A stretch of 64,000 nt of DNA from Limnanthes douglasii subsp. nivea. Its lineage: Eukaryota > Streptophyta > Magnoliopsida > Brassicales > Limnanthaceae. Of this stretch, positions 22,431 to 32,685 are shown piece by piece (positions within the stretch are counted from its first letter, which is position 1; each line of letters opens with the position of its first letter). The notes under the pieces are model-generated. The model made no database searches. It was not told the DNA's origin and saw only the letters and a list, made by a program, of their open reading frames with translations. The stretch spans positions 126,412,453 through 126,476,452 of the forward strand of contig JAUPFV010000005.1 of the NCBI GenBank assembly GCA_036936605.1. The letters run 5' to 3'. The translations under genes were made by a program, and so were the position numbers.

Positions 22431-25400
22431 GAGATAAGTATGGTTTCTTTCTTTGAATTTGTTAATGGGTAGGATAATAGAATAAATTGGTAGAATAATG
22501 GGGTTCTTGAAAAGGAAAAAAATAGAATAAATGGGTAGAAGGACAAATGTGTAATTTCCTTTATGGAGGAAATAACAAGATGGGGTTATTTTCAAATTAT
22601 GGAGGAAATAAAAATTATCATGGAGGAAATAGCTTTGGCCAAAAAAGAATTAAAAACATTGTTTATGATCTCCGATGCCCCCAACCCTTACCATGAAATT
22701 ATCGGATGACCTTGGATCCATCGGATGGAAGCCACCTGATGCACATTAGGGAAATGCATAAATTAGGTAGTAGGAAGCGCAATTGGGATCATCTGAGGGA
22801 GTCAGAGGACTGCTAGAATGTGTTACGCAATCATTGTTGACCCAACAAAACCTCTCTTATAGCAATTAACTGTTAAGGGGGTGCGCGAAGACGAGCACCA
22901 CTTCCGCCTCATCCAGTTGACGATCCAAGAGGCGGAGAAGTTTGATGCAGAACACCCAGACTCAGCAAAAGAATTGGTGGCACAAGGTCTCACTCTGCGA
23001 CTAAGTAAAAATTTAGATTCTATTTTAATCAGTTGTTAATTGACATGTTAGGAAGAAACTTGGACGTTTTTTCAAAGGATGCTAGTGAGGTATCAAGGTA
23101 GACTCCTTCTGTTATTAGCCATGAATTACCATATTCCTATACCAAGTTAGTGCGACATAAACGACAGTCATATCTTGTTGAAAAGCACGAGGCCAAAAGT
23201 ACGGAGGTGGATAAGCTATCACAGCTCAGACATATACGACGAGCTCGGTATCCAGTTTGGGTGGCGAATCCGGTATTAGTAAAAAAGAAAGGAGGTCAGT
23301 GGCGAATGAGCGTTGATTTCACCAACCTGAATCAAACATGCTCTAAAGACACTTTTCCTCTACCTCGTATTGATCAGTTGGTAGATTAAACTTCGGGTTT
23401 TGAATACATTTCTTGTATAGATGATTACTCTGGATATAATCAGATTCGTCTCAACTCATTTGAGGAAGAGTACATAACATTTCAAACCGAACGCGGTATG
23501 TACTATTATACCGTGATGTCATTCAGTTTAAAGAACACAAGCTCCACATACCAACGTCTGGTAAATCACATCTTCAAAGATCACCTCACCGGAATACTCT
23601 CAGCCCCGGTAGTAGGTGATACTTTATTTGTATATTTGTCTGTTTCACCTTTCTCTGTCAGTGTAGTGTTAATTAGGGAACCATATGGTGTTCAACGACC
23701 TATTTAAGATACCAACAAAACTCTAGTTGACATCGAGACCAGATATCTCAATTTGGAGGAACTCCCGCTCGGCATAGTAGTCGCACCATGAAAAATGCAC
23801 CCCTATTTTCAAGGGCATACAATTATTGTTCGAACGTCGTTTCCCCTCAAAGTTGTGCTCCAAACATCCGACGCGTCCGAAAGATTGACTAAATATAGCA
23901 TTAAGTTAGGGGAATACGATATCAAGTTTGAACCACACACTGCGATCAAAGGACATGCCATTACTAATTTCCTTACCGGATTTTCCTTGCCTCGTGCAGC
24001 AACCCTTCCAAATGATGTTTTTCCTGAAGCCGAGAAGTTATAGTGGATTGTCTAAACAGATGGGGTCTCAAGTACATCAGATTGCGGTGCATGAGTTATC
24101 CTTAAACCACAAACAAGAAAGGATATTTGCCAAACATTCCATTTTAATTTCTTTGTAATCAACAACATAGCGGAATACGAGGCAGTAATTTATAGAATGA
24201 ATTTAGCACTAATATGTGAGGCTGGTATTCTCTGCATCCGTTCATACTCACTATTGGTCATCAATTAGGCGCATGGTACCTATGATGTGAAAAAGGAAGG
24301 TATCCGGGGGTATCTGACAACACTTAAAGAATATGAGTCTAAATTGTCAGCGGTGGCATACGACCAAGTACCTCGCTTATAAAATTATGTTGCGGATACC
24401 TTGGCTAAAACTGCGGCCCTAGGAGAATACCCACTTATACTCATACAACAATTACCAACTACAGAGACTCTACATCGGAGTGACAATGTTTGTATAATCG
24501 ATCACATCAATGACTGCAGACAACTTTATCTCATATATCTCTAGTTTGGCACTCTACCAACTGATAAGGTAGCCGCCAGAGCACTCTAACTAAAAGCAGT
24601 CAAATATTTTATACTCGACAACGTCTTATACCAAAAAAGTGTCACGTAACCTCTACTCTGTTGCCTTGATCAAGCTGAAGCTACTTTGGTTTTACATGAC
24701 GTACATTCGGGGGATGCTGGAGCACATTATGGATACAACATCCTTATTCGACGTTTTTTGTTAACGGGCTACTATTAGCCAGACTTGGCCGCCAACGCTG
24801 AAACACTTGTTCAACAATGCCTTCAATGTCAACAATTCAACAACACTGGTTATTTACCAAACGAGCCAATGTAGGCTGTTGGTGTCTCTTTCCCTTTCAA
24901 AAAATGGGGCATCGATTTAGTAGGCCCACTTCCTATGGAAACTGGTAAACGAAATTTTTTAGTAGTCACAGTCGATTATTTCACCATGTGGGTAAAGAAC
25001 GAAGCTCTTTCCTGTACTCGAGCTCAAGAAATATGTGACATTGTTCATCATAAAATTTTAGCTCGATTTGGAGTACCTCGCATCCACATGACAGACAACG
25101 GTCCTCAATTCCAAAACATGGTGGTCACAACATTATGTAAACATTATGGAATCAATCAATACTTCGCCAGACTATACTACCCATAGGTAAATGGTCAAGT
25201 GGAAGTCACAAATCATAACATATTGGAATATATTAAAAACAAGCTTGAGGGAGCTAAGTGCAAATAGCCAGACAAGTTGACCGAGGTCGTTTGGGCATAC
25301 CGAACTACCCCACATACTACAACTAGCTAAACTCCTTTTGCCCTCGTATATGGAAGTGAGGTTGTGGAACCCAAAAAAGTTATTATACCAAGTCACCAGA

Positions 25401-25762
25401 TCACCAGCTATGATGAGGAAAACAATGATACAGACAGAGAAGTAAACGTGAACTTATAAAAGAGCAGGGCGACCAATCACGAGTTTGAGCAGAACACTAT
25501 AGGAGCCTCATGCGAGGACGTTTTAACGGTCGACTAAAGCCTCGCAGCATACAAGTACGGGATATGGTGATAAAAAAGTCTTCCAAGAATCCGGTGATAA
25601 AATAGCTGGAAAATTAGGACCAAATTGAGAAGTTCCTTATACAATTATCTTCAAGGGACACTGTGGAGAATACCGCCTCACAAACACTGAGGGTCATGCA
25701 TTGAAGCACCCATGTAATAGTAATCATTCAAATTTATATCACCAGGTTGTGTAACTTAGTAG

Positions 25763-25812
25763 ATGCGTTATTTTTCCTCCCTGATGGCGCGAGTTTTTCT
25801 TAATGAGGTATC
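25763..25812 (+). other. Conserved post-integrase motif (E3 copy)
   Basis: GATGCGTTATTTTTCCTCCC, TGATGGCGCGAG and TTTTTCTTAATGAGGTATC after the integrase C-terminal remnant. Same block as in E1 and E2. Confidence 0.55.
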
Positions 25813-26335
25813 AAATATATGCAATTTACTTCAATACAATTTTATCGTTTTCGCCACTACGTGTTTTTTTTACTTTCTCCATCCTTACAATAGGTAACAT
25901 GTCAATGAACATGCCTACGGACTACGCAAGGGGCCATACTAAGCCTAGACCATAGAGTATATTAATACGAGCTACGTAACGTGAACTGATCCAATATCAA
26001 GCCCTCGATTAGGCCACACAATAGATTCTAATTGAACTTGCCATAAATAAGCTGAGTAAAATCTCACTCATTGCTATGCAATAAGCTCTACTAAGCTTGA
26101 CCGTGTAAGGATATGCTTCATAGTTATAGTAATTAACAAACACATGTCTCCACCAATAAGTTAGACCTCCAATCTCATCATCAAACTAAAAAAAACAATA
26201 ACTTTAGCAAGTAATGCAATCAATATTTTCAAATCGTCTGAAGAGCAAGATGAGCACGCATATTTTTGGCACAATCAGGATTACAAAATCACTATCATAT
26301 AAAAGATAACTTAAGTGTTTCAAATTAAAATTACT
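25813..26335. other. E3 spacer with diverged GCCTACGGGCTAC repeats
   Basis: Non-coding. It contains diverged units of the type CATGCCTACGGACTACGCAAG...CATACTAAGCCTAGACC, more clearly repeated in the E3B copies (about 32225-32505 and 37830-38110). Confidence 0.45.
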
Positions 26336-28058
26336 TCAAGCACCAGGCACCAAGGTAGAGTTATTAACCCTTGCCTCCATCGGGTCTATTACAGTCTGTT
26401 GCCCCACATCCTCTTTGGCTATTGTCATGAATACTCTACCTAAAAACTTGTTCTGACCGCATTAGTACAACAGTCGACGTACCCCCATCCTGGCACTGCT
26501 TTGCATGGATGAAATTTTTCCATCGAATGGAACTTCATGCTTGGGTTCAATGTCACAACTCAGCCACAATTACCTTTTGATTTTGGGCCATCATCACCAT
26601 AGCCACCTCCATTACCTGCCTCTCCCTTTCATCCAAATATGATGTCGCCTTCTTCAAGAATTACTTTGTTGTTGCATCATTTTTTCCTTTCAACTCATCC
26701 ACAACAACCGTTAGTTTCCCATTCTCCACTATCAGACCAACGATACACTTGGTTTGCTCTTCCACTCTATTCTCTTGAGCCATATTCAGGGCAAGCAAAC
26801 TACCACTTTGGAACATCAAGTCATCATTCCTCTTAAGCAGCCCATTGTTCTAAGTTATATAGGCAGTGTTTCCAGTTGAAAGTTCTTTGCATCTCTCCTC
26901 ACATATAACCAGGGCACCTTCGAGCGAGGTCATTTTCTTACAAAGACCCTCATTTTCCTTCAAACCTTACCCTTTCGTATCTTGGTGGCTCCATTAACAT
27001 TTTTAAACCGAACAAGCTCAGTGGTTAACCATCTCACTAACGCAAAAAATATGGTCTCGGGCTTCCACTTCTCCATGACCTGATAGTCAGCACTGGACAT
27101 CCGTCGGTACGATAATACCACAGATTTTTGGTGCATCTATGTTCACCAAAAGGATAGTATTATGTTTTCCTTCACTTATCAAAATACAAATTATATCATA
27201 TAGTGCCTCGATCGCCAGTTCCACCTGCCTCTGTAATATCTCGCCCATAGGCATATTATCATAGAAAGACAGCTCCACGCACCGATTGAGCTGCTCGAAC
27301 ATCAGCATTGAGGGATGTGGCATTACAACATTTGATGAAGGAAGCTCTTATGTTTTTTTCTTCCCTTTATTTTCCTCGACCTCATATTTTTTTTATCGGC
27401 AACAACTGAGGCCTTACTACATTTACAAAGGAGGACCCCAAGCCCACCTCTTGCACGAACGAGGCAGAAGGTCGAATGGTCATAGTCTTCACAAGCCCCA
27501 TCCTATATTGTGTCTCTTCAGAATATGCTTTTTAGGCTCTTCTTCTTCACCCGTGATTGCCATGTGAGGCTGACACTCCACTCGAGCGTCATCTAACAAT
27601 ATGCCTTCGGTGTTTTACCCCGGTTTGTTCTATCTCAACACCCGAGGCCTGTACAACAAGATCATCTGCCAGTCGAGCTCCATCAGAAGCTTCTTCATCT
27701 ACCAATTGTGGCATCCTCGTTGGTAGAGGGACTGTATCCAAAAAAACACAATGCCTTTTTTCCAGAGGAAATTCCTCATCTTCTACACTCGAGATTGTCG
27801 AGTACGATTATTGCCCATTTCATCCCCTAGTGGGGAAACATTCTCTACCATCTGGTTCACCTCCCCAGACTCCTGAATGGTTCCCAGTTATCCTTCCTTC
27901 TCACTTTAACACTGCTAGGATAATGAACTTTCTGTCTCCCTCACTTTTCGACTCTAGGGCACTGAAAGCCACACCTCTGTACTATTGCGATCCTTATACC
28001 TCTGCTCCATCAGGTCATGTATCTATTCTGTATTATCTACCTCTCTGCTATCCGCCAT
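26336..28058 (-). pseudogene. E3 antisense gene (family-3 type), broken
   Basis: Opposite-strand gene between integrase and 3' LTR. The ATG at 28058 opens MADSREVDNTE. Downstream are ENVSPLGDEMGNNRTRQSRV, GLGSSFVNVVRP, then PHPSMLMFEQLNRCVELSFY with MGEILQRQVE (27323 to about 27087). The C-terminal part is charged and helical (MAQENRVEEQTKCIVGLIVE, LTVVVDELKGKNDATTK, DERERQVMEVAMVMM). The last frame ends TLVPGA with a stop at 26336-26338. Several in-frame stops break it. E3B has two homologous copies. It does not resemble the family-1 antisense protein by eye, apart from the helical C-terminus. Function unknown. Confidence 0.6.
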
Positions 28059-29364
28059 AGTCACTTTCCTGTCATTTGTAATAACTAATTAAAGAATTGG
28101 CCACAACCCAAGTCTCAAGTAATTTACTTGAGTAAACAACCGAGTGGGCTCCTGTAACGACGTAGAGTTGGCTAAATTAGCTATTAGTGGATTTACAGCA
28201 TCTTTAGACAACCCTTCCTTGAACCACTCCTGATGCTTCCCTTCACCTACACAAACCAAACATTCGAGTTAGTATTCAATGTTATGTTGTTTTCGAGTTA
28301 GTATTTCAACTATTTTCTTCACCCCACTCAACTAGGTATAAAGAATAGATACTTTGCTAGTTTTGTTACATCTACGACGACTAATAAGTCTGTGAGGCAG
28401 ACCGATGTAGCTAATAAACACGAGCTTAGCACTACACTAAGAAAAAACCTCCACCTATCTGCAACCAATTAGCTGGGACATATAACTATAAATCTAAAAA
28501 AATCTATCAAATAGGGTAATGGAAACCGTAAGCCCTAGTAAAAAATAGTGGTATATTGGTAGGTTTCGTTATCTTTCGCCTGATAAGGATGATCCCCGAA
28601 CTCTGGTACTCTAACTGTGACATCATTGGGTATCCCATATCTAGCCCTAAAACTCAAAAGACCAATATCATTAAGATACCCATATTAGGGGATATCACAT
28701 CCACTAGAGCGACTGCAATTAGCCAATAAGACGCATGTGAACAAGAAAATCAAGGGGACAACTCACGCACAAATACCACTACTGAAAGAGAAGTCTGTTC
28801 CCAAGGGAAATGAACAAGGGGTCGAGCAGTTACGACTGAGGCAAATGGGTTTTCATACACCAGTATCAATCGAGAAGGAAATCAAGAAATGAAAATATTC
28901 ACATACCCTGTTTAATTGAACACAAGCGATAACAATGAAGATGGATTTTATCCCTTACAAGCGAATTTAATTTCTTCTCCAAAGCTAAAATGATTTTTCA
29001 ATAAACTATTAACCACTTTGTATGTTGTAAACAAATATTTGGATTCTACTTTACTTTCTATTCCACGTGTGATGTAACAACGATTGTCATTCGTAATTAA
29101 AGGCCAACACGTTGCCCCTAAAACTCAAGGGTCATTCACATACAAATGGTTTTAGTGTCAAAATCACCACTTGGAATCTACTACGTGTCACCATACTTTT
29201 TCAAATTCAAATAATTCATTATTACACGCACTATGTCATGGAATTTGTATCACCCAGTTATAACATCCTCTCTGCTTCATAAAATCAACAACAAGAAAAA
29301 ATCATTTGTTCTACTTCATGAATTTTGCGTGTATCACGCATAATCCATGAATTATGGGGTGTTC
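28059..29364. other. E3 region upstream of antisense gene, to PPT
   Basis: 1.3 kb without a recognisable protein. On the minus strand a GGATAAAATCC box near 28955 and a donor-like AAACAGG|GTATGT near 28900 could be the antisense promoter and a leader intron; E3B has CTTTATAAGAG and AAAGAAG|GTATAT at the matching places. The last bases, ATTATGGGGTGTTC (about 29351-29364), are the probable polypurine tract. Confidence 0.4.
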
Positions 29365-30065
29365 TGATAAGGAAATTCCCACCACCTAGTGGACTACAAA
29401 AATAGTCAAGCAGAGGGAAGTGGTAAGAGTATATAAATAATAGTCAGTTGAACTATTTTATTATATAAACATGCAAACGATCAAGGCTACGTATAGTGAA
29501 AACACAAGTATTACATTGCCGAGGCCTAAGCGAGAGACAAGAACAAGTTAGTAAGGTAACAACGGGCATAACAAATGGTAATAGCAAGTGCAATACTAAT
29601 AAGGAAGCGGAGTTAGGCTAAGCAGACGCCTCCCTGGGTAAATCGAGCATAAATCAACAATAAAGGAATATTCAGACCTTTACCGAGCTATGATAAAGTT
29701 GAGTGATGACCATAACCGACTAGAGGAACCAAGGAAGAACGAATTGGATGAACATAGCATACGCCACCGACCGGGGTCGATTATAAAAAATAGGCAACTA
29801 AGGAAACTGTTAAAAGCCACGTGGAATAAGTTGGTCAACCCACTTTACGCACAAAGACTAAAGTAATTATCGTGAATTTAGGGTCCATGTCATAAATGTT
29901 AGTCTGCGCGCTAAATTAGTGGAGTTATGTAGTAAATAGTGATTCAAAACCGCTAAAAGAACACATAAATAAGCAGAAAAAACCTACAGAAGAAGGATAT
30001 CTCTCTTTTTCTTTGATAGATAAAAATTATACTTGTTATTACTCTTATTATACTTTCCTATAACA
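29365..30065 (+). repeat. 3' LTR of E3 (LTR-a, family 3)
   Basis: 701 bp, TGATAAGGAAATTCCC to CTTTCCTATAACA, preceded by a purine tract. It aligns along its length with 30813-31533, 36417-37137 and 40319-41038, with shared blocks such as GGTCAACCCACT and ACGACTAAAGTAAT-like sequence and a TATA region near the 3' third. Confidence 0.82.
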
Positions 30066-30761
30066 GAATGGACCATCCGAACAGATGGAGGTTCGAGTGC
30101 ATCAGGATATGGGGTAGGGTTCGAGTTGGTTTCTCCAGGTGGTATTGTGATGTATCAATCTATTCACTTCAGGTTTAGAGCGTCTAACAATGAGGCATAG
30201 TACGAATCCGCTTTGAAGGATTAAAACTTGTTAGTATCTGCGGAGCCAAAAAAGTTAGGCTAGTAAGCAATTCACAACTTCTTGTAAATCACGCATCTGG
30301 CCAATCCGAGGCTAGAAATGATCATTTAGTGAAGTACTTGAGAGAAGTAAAGGCTTTAGGGATTTTCTTTGAAAGCATCAAATACGAACATGTTCATAGT
30401 GTTGATAATTTTATGGTTGCTTCTCTGGCCACTTCTGTGTATTCCGAGGAGAAACCCTTGGATTATTGTATAGCAAAAGGGTCCGAGCAAGTAAAAGGAT
30501 CAATTAAATCTTTTCAAATTTATATAAGTACTAAAAAATATTGGAGGTATGATATTAAGGAATTATCGGTTAATGATTTCAGTTATTTGATAAATTGATT
30601 ACAAAGATACTACGATTCAAGGCGTATGGTTATGTGGTACTCAGAACATCTTGTATAAGAAATCGTTTAGGACGCCTTTGCTTCGATGCCTTGGGAAAAG
30701 TGAGTCACATATGATATTATCCGAGGTACACGATAGAAAAGGGTCTGCATATTGTGGATAC
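30066..30761 (+). pseudogene. Family-1 second RNase H to integrase start (fragment)
   Basis: WTIRTDGGSSASGYG, FRFRASNNEA and a later VHSVDNFMVASLATSVYSEE identify the Tat second RNase H and the linker to integrase. The zinc-binding start of integrase follows, ending KGSAYCGY at 30761, where a family-1 LTR begins. Frameshifts and stops are present. The fragment is cut on the left by the E3 LTR. From 30387 on it is repeated at 35991-36365. Confidence 0.8.
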
Positions 30762-30812
30762 TGATAAGGATACGAACAATTGAGGAGTAAAAAAATTATT
30801 AAAAGTATCATA
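30762..30812 (+). repeat. Family-1 LTR, 5' piece (copy 1)
   Basis: TGATAAGGATACGAACAATTG to AAAGTATCATA, the first 51 bp of the LTR whose remainder is at 41044-41349. GATAC precedes it (30757-30761). It is interrupted by family-3 LTR-b. Confidence 0.75.
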
Positions 30813-31533
30813 TGATGAGGAGGTTTACACCAACTAATAGATCAGAAAATATTTGAGCAGATGTAAATGGCATGAATATGTGAACAATACCAAACAAAAT
30901 TGTTTGTTATATAAATACAAGGTGGACTAAATCGATGCACAAGGATGACAACGAGTATCATGTCGTCGAGGCCTAACCGAGAGGAATTAATGTATTAGCA
31001 AGGTCATCGAAGGCCCATCAGATGGCAACAACACTGGCGACGACGATAAGGAAAGATGTAATGGACATTAAGGCCATTAAAAGAAACCTGACTTGATAGA
31101 CGCCTTACCGAGTAGATCAAACAAAAGTCGACATTAAAGATAACCATATGAGCCTTTACCGAGCAAGGATAGATTTGCACGAATGTCATAATCGAGCATA
31201 AGGATAAAAACTGAGCGGTGCTCATAATCAATGCGAGCGAAATGGACCGAGGTCAACTATAAAAACGCATAACTAAGGTAACGGTTGAGGTTAACATTAA
31301 ATGACTGGTCAACCCACTAAACGCATGAGGACTAAAGTAATGGCCGTAAATCTAGGTCCGATATTATAAATGCTCGTCTACGTGCACAATTAGTGGAATT
31401 ATGTATTCAGTGGTGATTTGAAACTTCTTTGAAAATGTATAAATAAGCAGACAATCTTTGAAAGATTTATCTTTTCTTTCTTGATCAATAATATTACTAT
31501 TTGGCATTATATTTGTTTCATTTTCCCATAAGA
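30813..31533 (+). repeat. Family-3 5' LTR (LTR-b, copy 1)
   Basis: TGATGAGGAGGTTTAC to TTTTCCCATAAGA, with TATAAATA at 31438-31445. It is preceded by TCATA and followed by a primer-binding site. Nearly identical to LTR-c at 36417-37137. Confidence 0.85.
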
Positions 31534-31552
31534 AATTTTGGCGCACTATCCT
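31534..31552 (+). other. Primer-binding site of E3B, copy 1
   Basis: AATTTTGGCGCACTATCCT directly after LTR-b. It is a TTGGCGC-type Tat primer site; copy 2 is at 37138. Confidence 0.6.
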
Positions 31553-31564
31553 AGACAAAAAAAA

Positions 31565-32077
31565 TCTTGAGGGAGCTAAAGGAAAATGTCGGGATAAAGT
31601 AAGTGAGGTGCTATAGACATACCGCACTACCCCACAAACCACGACATGTGAAACTTCTTTCGCCCTCGTTTACGGCAGTGGAGTTGTGGTTCTAGCATAC
31701 ATTATCATCTCCAGTCACCGGATCACCAGTTATGATGAAGTAAGCAATACCACAAATTGAGCAGTCAGTGTGGACCTTGTTGAGGAGAGACGAGATCAAG
31801 CACGTGTGCGAGCAGAACATTTCCGGAGCCTGATATATGGTCGTTTTAATGCCTGGTTGAAGCCTCGTAATTTCCAAGTAGGGGATCTGGTTATGAAAAA
31901 GATTTTCCATGCATTCGGTGACAAAACAATTGGGAAGTAAGGACAAAATTGAGAGGGGCCATACACCATCATCTCTAAGGACATAATGAAGCATACTACC
32001 TCACCAATGTAGAGGGCCACACCCTAAAACACCCTTGGAATATCAATCATTTAAAATTGTATCGTTATGCATTGTAA
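31565..32077 (+). pseudogene. E3B integrase C-terminal remnant, copy 1
   Basis: About 20 nt after the primer site the sequence is already the integrase C-terminal part: TYRTTPQTTT, SSHRITSYDEV, VDLVEERRDQARVRAEHFRS, FQVGDLVMKK, ending HLKLYRYAL. Gag, protease, RT and most of integrase are absent. Several stops. Shared with copy 2 at about 37169-37681. Confidence 0.8.
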
Positions 32078-32085
32078 TTTAGAAG

Positions 32086-32138
32086 ATGCGCTCTATTTCT
32101 CTTGATGGCGCGGGAGGGTTTTTCAATGAGGCATCGGA
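32086..32138 (+). other. Conserved post-integrase motif (E3B copy 1)
   Basis: GATGCGCTCTATTTCTCTTG, ATGGCGCGGGAGGGTTTTT and CAATGAGGCATCGG. Copy 2 is at about 37690-37742. Confidence 0.55.
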
Positions 32139-32685
32139 TTTCCCAACCATTACTTCAATGAAATTTTACTATTTTCGCCAATACATGTGTCTGTTTTTTA
32201 AGATTTCTTCATCCTTACAATTGCAAACAGGTGAATGACCACGCTTACGGGCTACACAAGAGGGCATAATGAGCCTAGACCATTGAGTTAATTAATATGA
32301 GCAGGCTAATTGTCCATGCCTACGGGCTACGTAAGAGCCATACTGAGTTCAATATCATGTATATGGTTTTAATAGCAAGTGATCTAGCATCAATCCCATA
32401 TTTGGGCCACGATATTGATCGAAACGGCCGTGCCGCGAATAAGGTGAGGAGAAAGTCTCACTTAAACCACGCAATGAGCCATACTAAGCTCGATTGTGTA
32501 AGGATCTCCTAGAGCGTAACAACACACGTTTCACTATCAGTGACAGATCTCCAATAACAACACAAAAATGAAACCCAGCAACACATTTATAAACATTTAT
32601 CATCTACAAACAAACCAAGAGTATGCATCATTGTTTTATGTCCACAAATACACAAAAAAATATTATCTTTCACACATGATGAAAA
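32139..32685. other. E3B spacer, copy 1
   Basis: Non-coding spacer with diverged GCTTACGGGCTAC / GCCTACGGGCTAC units (about 32225-32505), then AT-rich sequence up to the antisense stop. The same in copy 2. Confidence 0.4.

Larger units (their letters stand above)
21593..22640. mobile_element. Non-autonomous Mutator-like element with 9-bp TSD
   Basis: Terminal inverted repeats of about 47 bp (21593-21639 and 22594-22640) begin GGCCAAAGCTATTTCCTCC and pair with 3 mismatches; each contains ATTTCCTCCAT twice. AAAAAAGAA occurs directly outside both ends (21584-21592 and 22641-22649), a 9-bp duplication typical of the Mutator superfamily. It interrupts the E3 protease frame; removing it rejoins the E3 frame. 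The 1048-bp interior has no transposase. It holds a palindrome array (21985-22147), two short tandem duplications and gene-leader-like sequence, suggesting possible Pack-MULE-like capture of host sequence. Confidence 0.9.
21305..25740 (+). pseudogene. pol: E3 pol, interrupted and deleted
   Basis: Protease-like start FIDDDMRGVSIPHKDTL and VLADGGSTSYMIF (D-G-G at the active-site position, a variant also seen in intact plant elements). The frame is cut by the Mutator-like insertion after a Lys-Lys-Glu stretch and resumes at 22650 with LKTLFMISDAPNPYHEIIG. RT starts near 23040; LVKKKGGQWRMSVDFTNLN and IDDYSGYNQIRLN are present. After IFKDHLTG (about 23593) the sequence jumps to RNase H (VVGDTLFVYLSVSPF), so YxDD and the RT C-terminal part are missing. 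Second RNase H about 24040-24420 and integrase about 24690-25740 (WGIDLVGPLPMETG, MTDNGPQFQN, NGQVEVTNHN) contain many stops. Confidence 0.88.
21241..30065 (+). mobile_element. Tat-type gypsy element E3 (family 3), 5'-truncated
   Basis: Starts abruptly in the protease region, without gag or 5' LTR, and continues through RT, RNase H, second RNase H and integrase to an antisense gene, a purine-rich tract (ATTATGGGGTG) and a roughly 700-bp 3' LTR (29365-30065). The family differs from E1/E2: its pol has LPRIDQLVD and RYPVWVANPVLVKKKGGQWR, and its antisense gene is unrelated by eye. A Mutator-like element interrupts it at 21593-22640 and an in-frame deletion removes the RT active site. Directly after its LTR lies family-1 pol sequence (GAATGGACC...), so E3 probably inserted into a family-1 element. 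Confidence 0.8.

Noticed and set aside
26639..28060. Several plus-strand open frames (Ser/Pro/Leu-rich)
   Set aside because: Shadows of the E3 antisense gene; the minus-strand frames are conserved in E3B, the plus-strand ones are not meaningful.
31364..31994. Minus-strand frames conserved identically in both duplicate copies
   Set aside because: Identity reflects the recent duplication; the plus strand there is LTR and integrase tail, so these frames are shadows.
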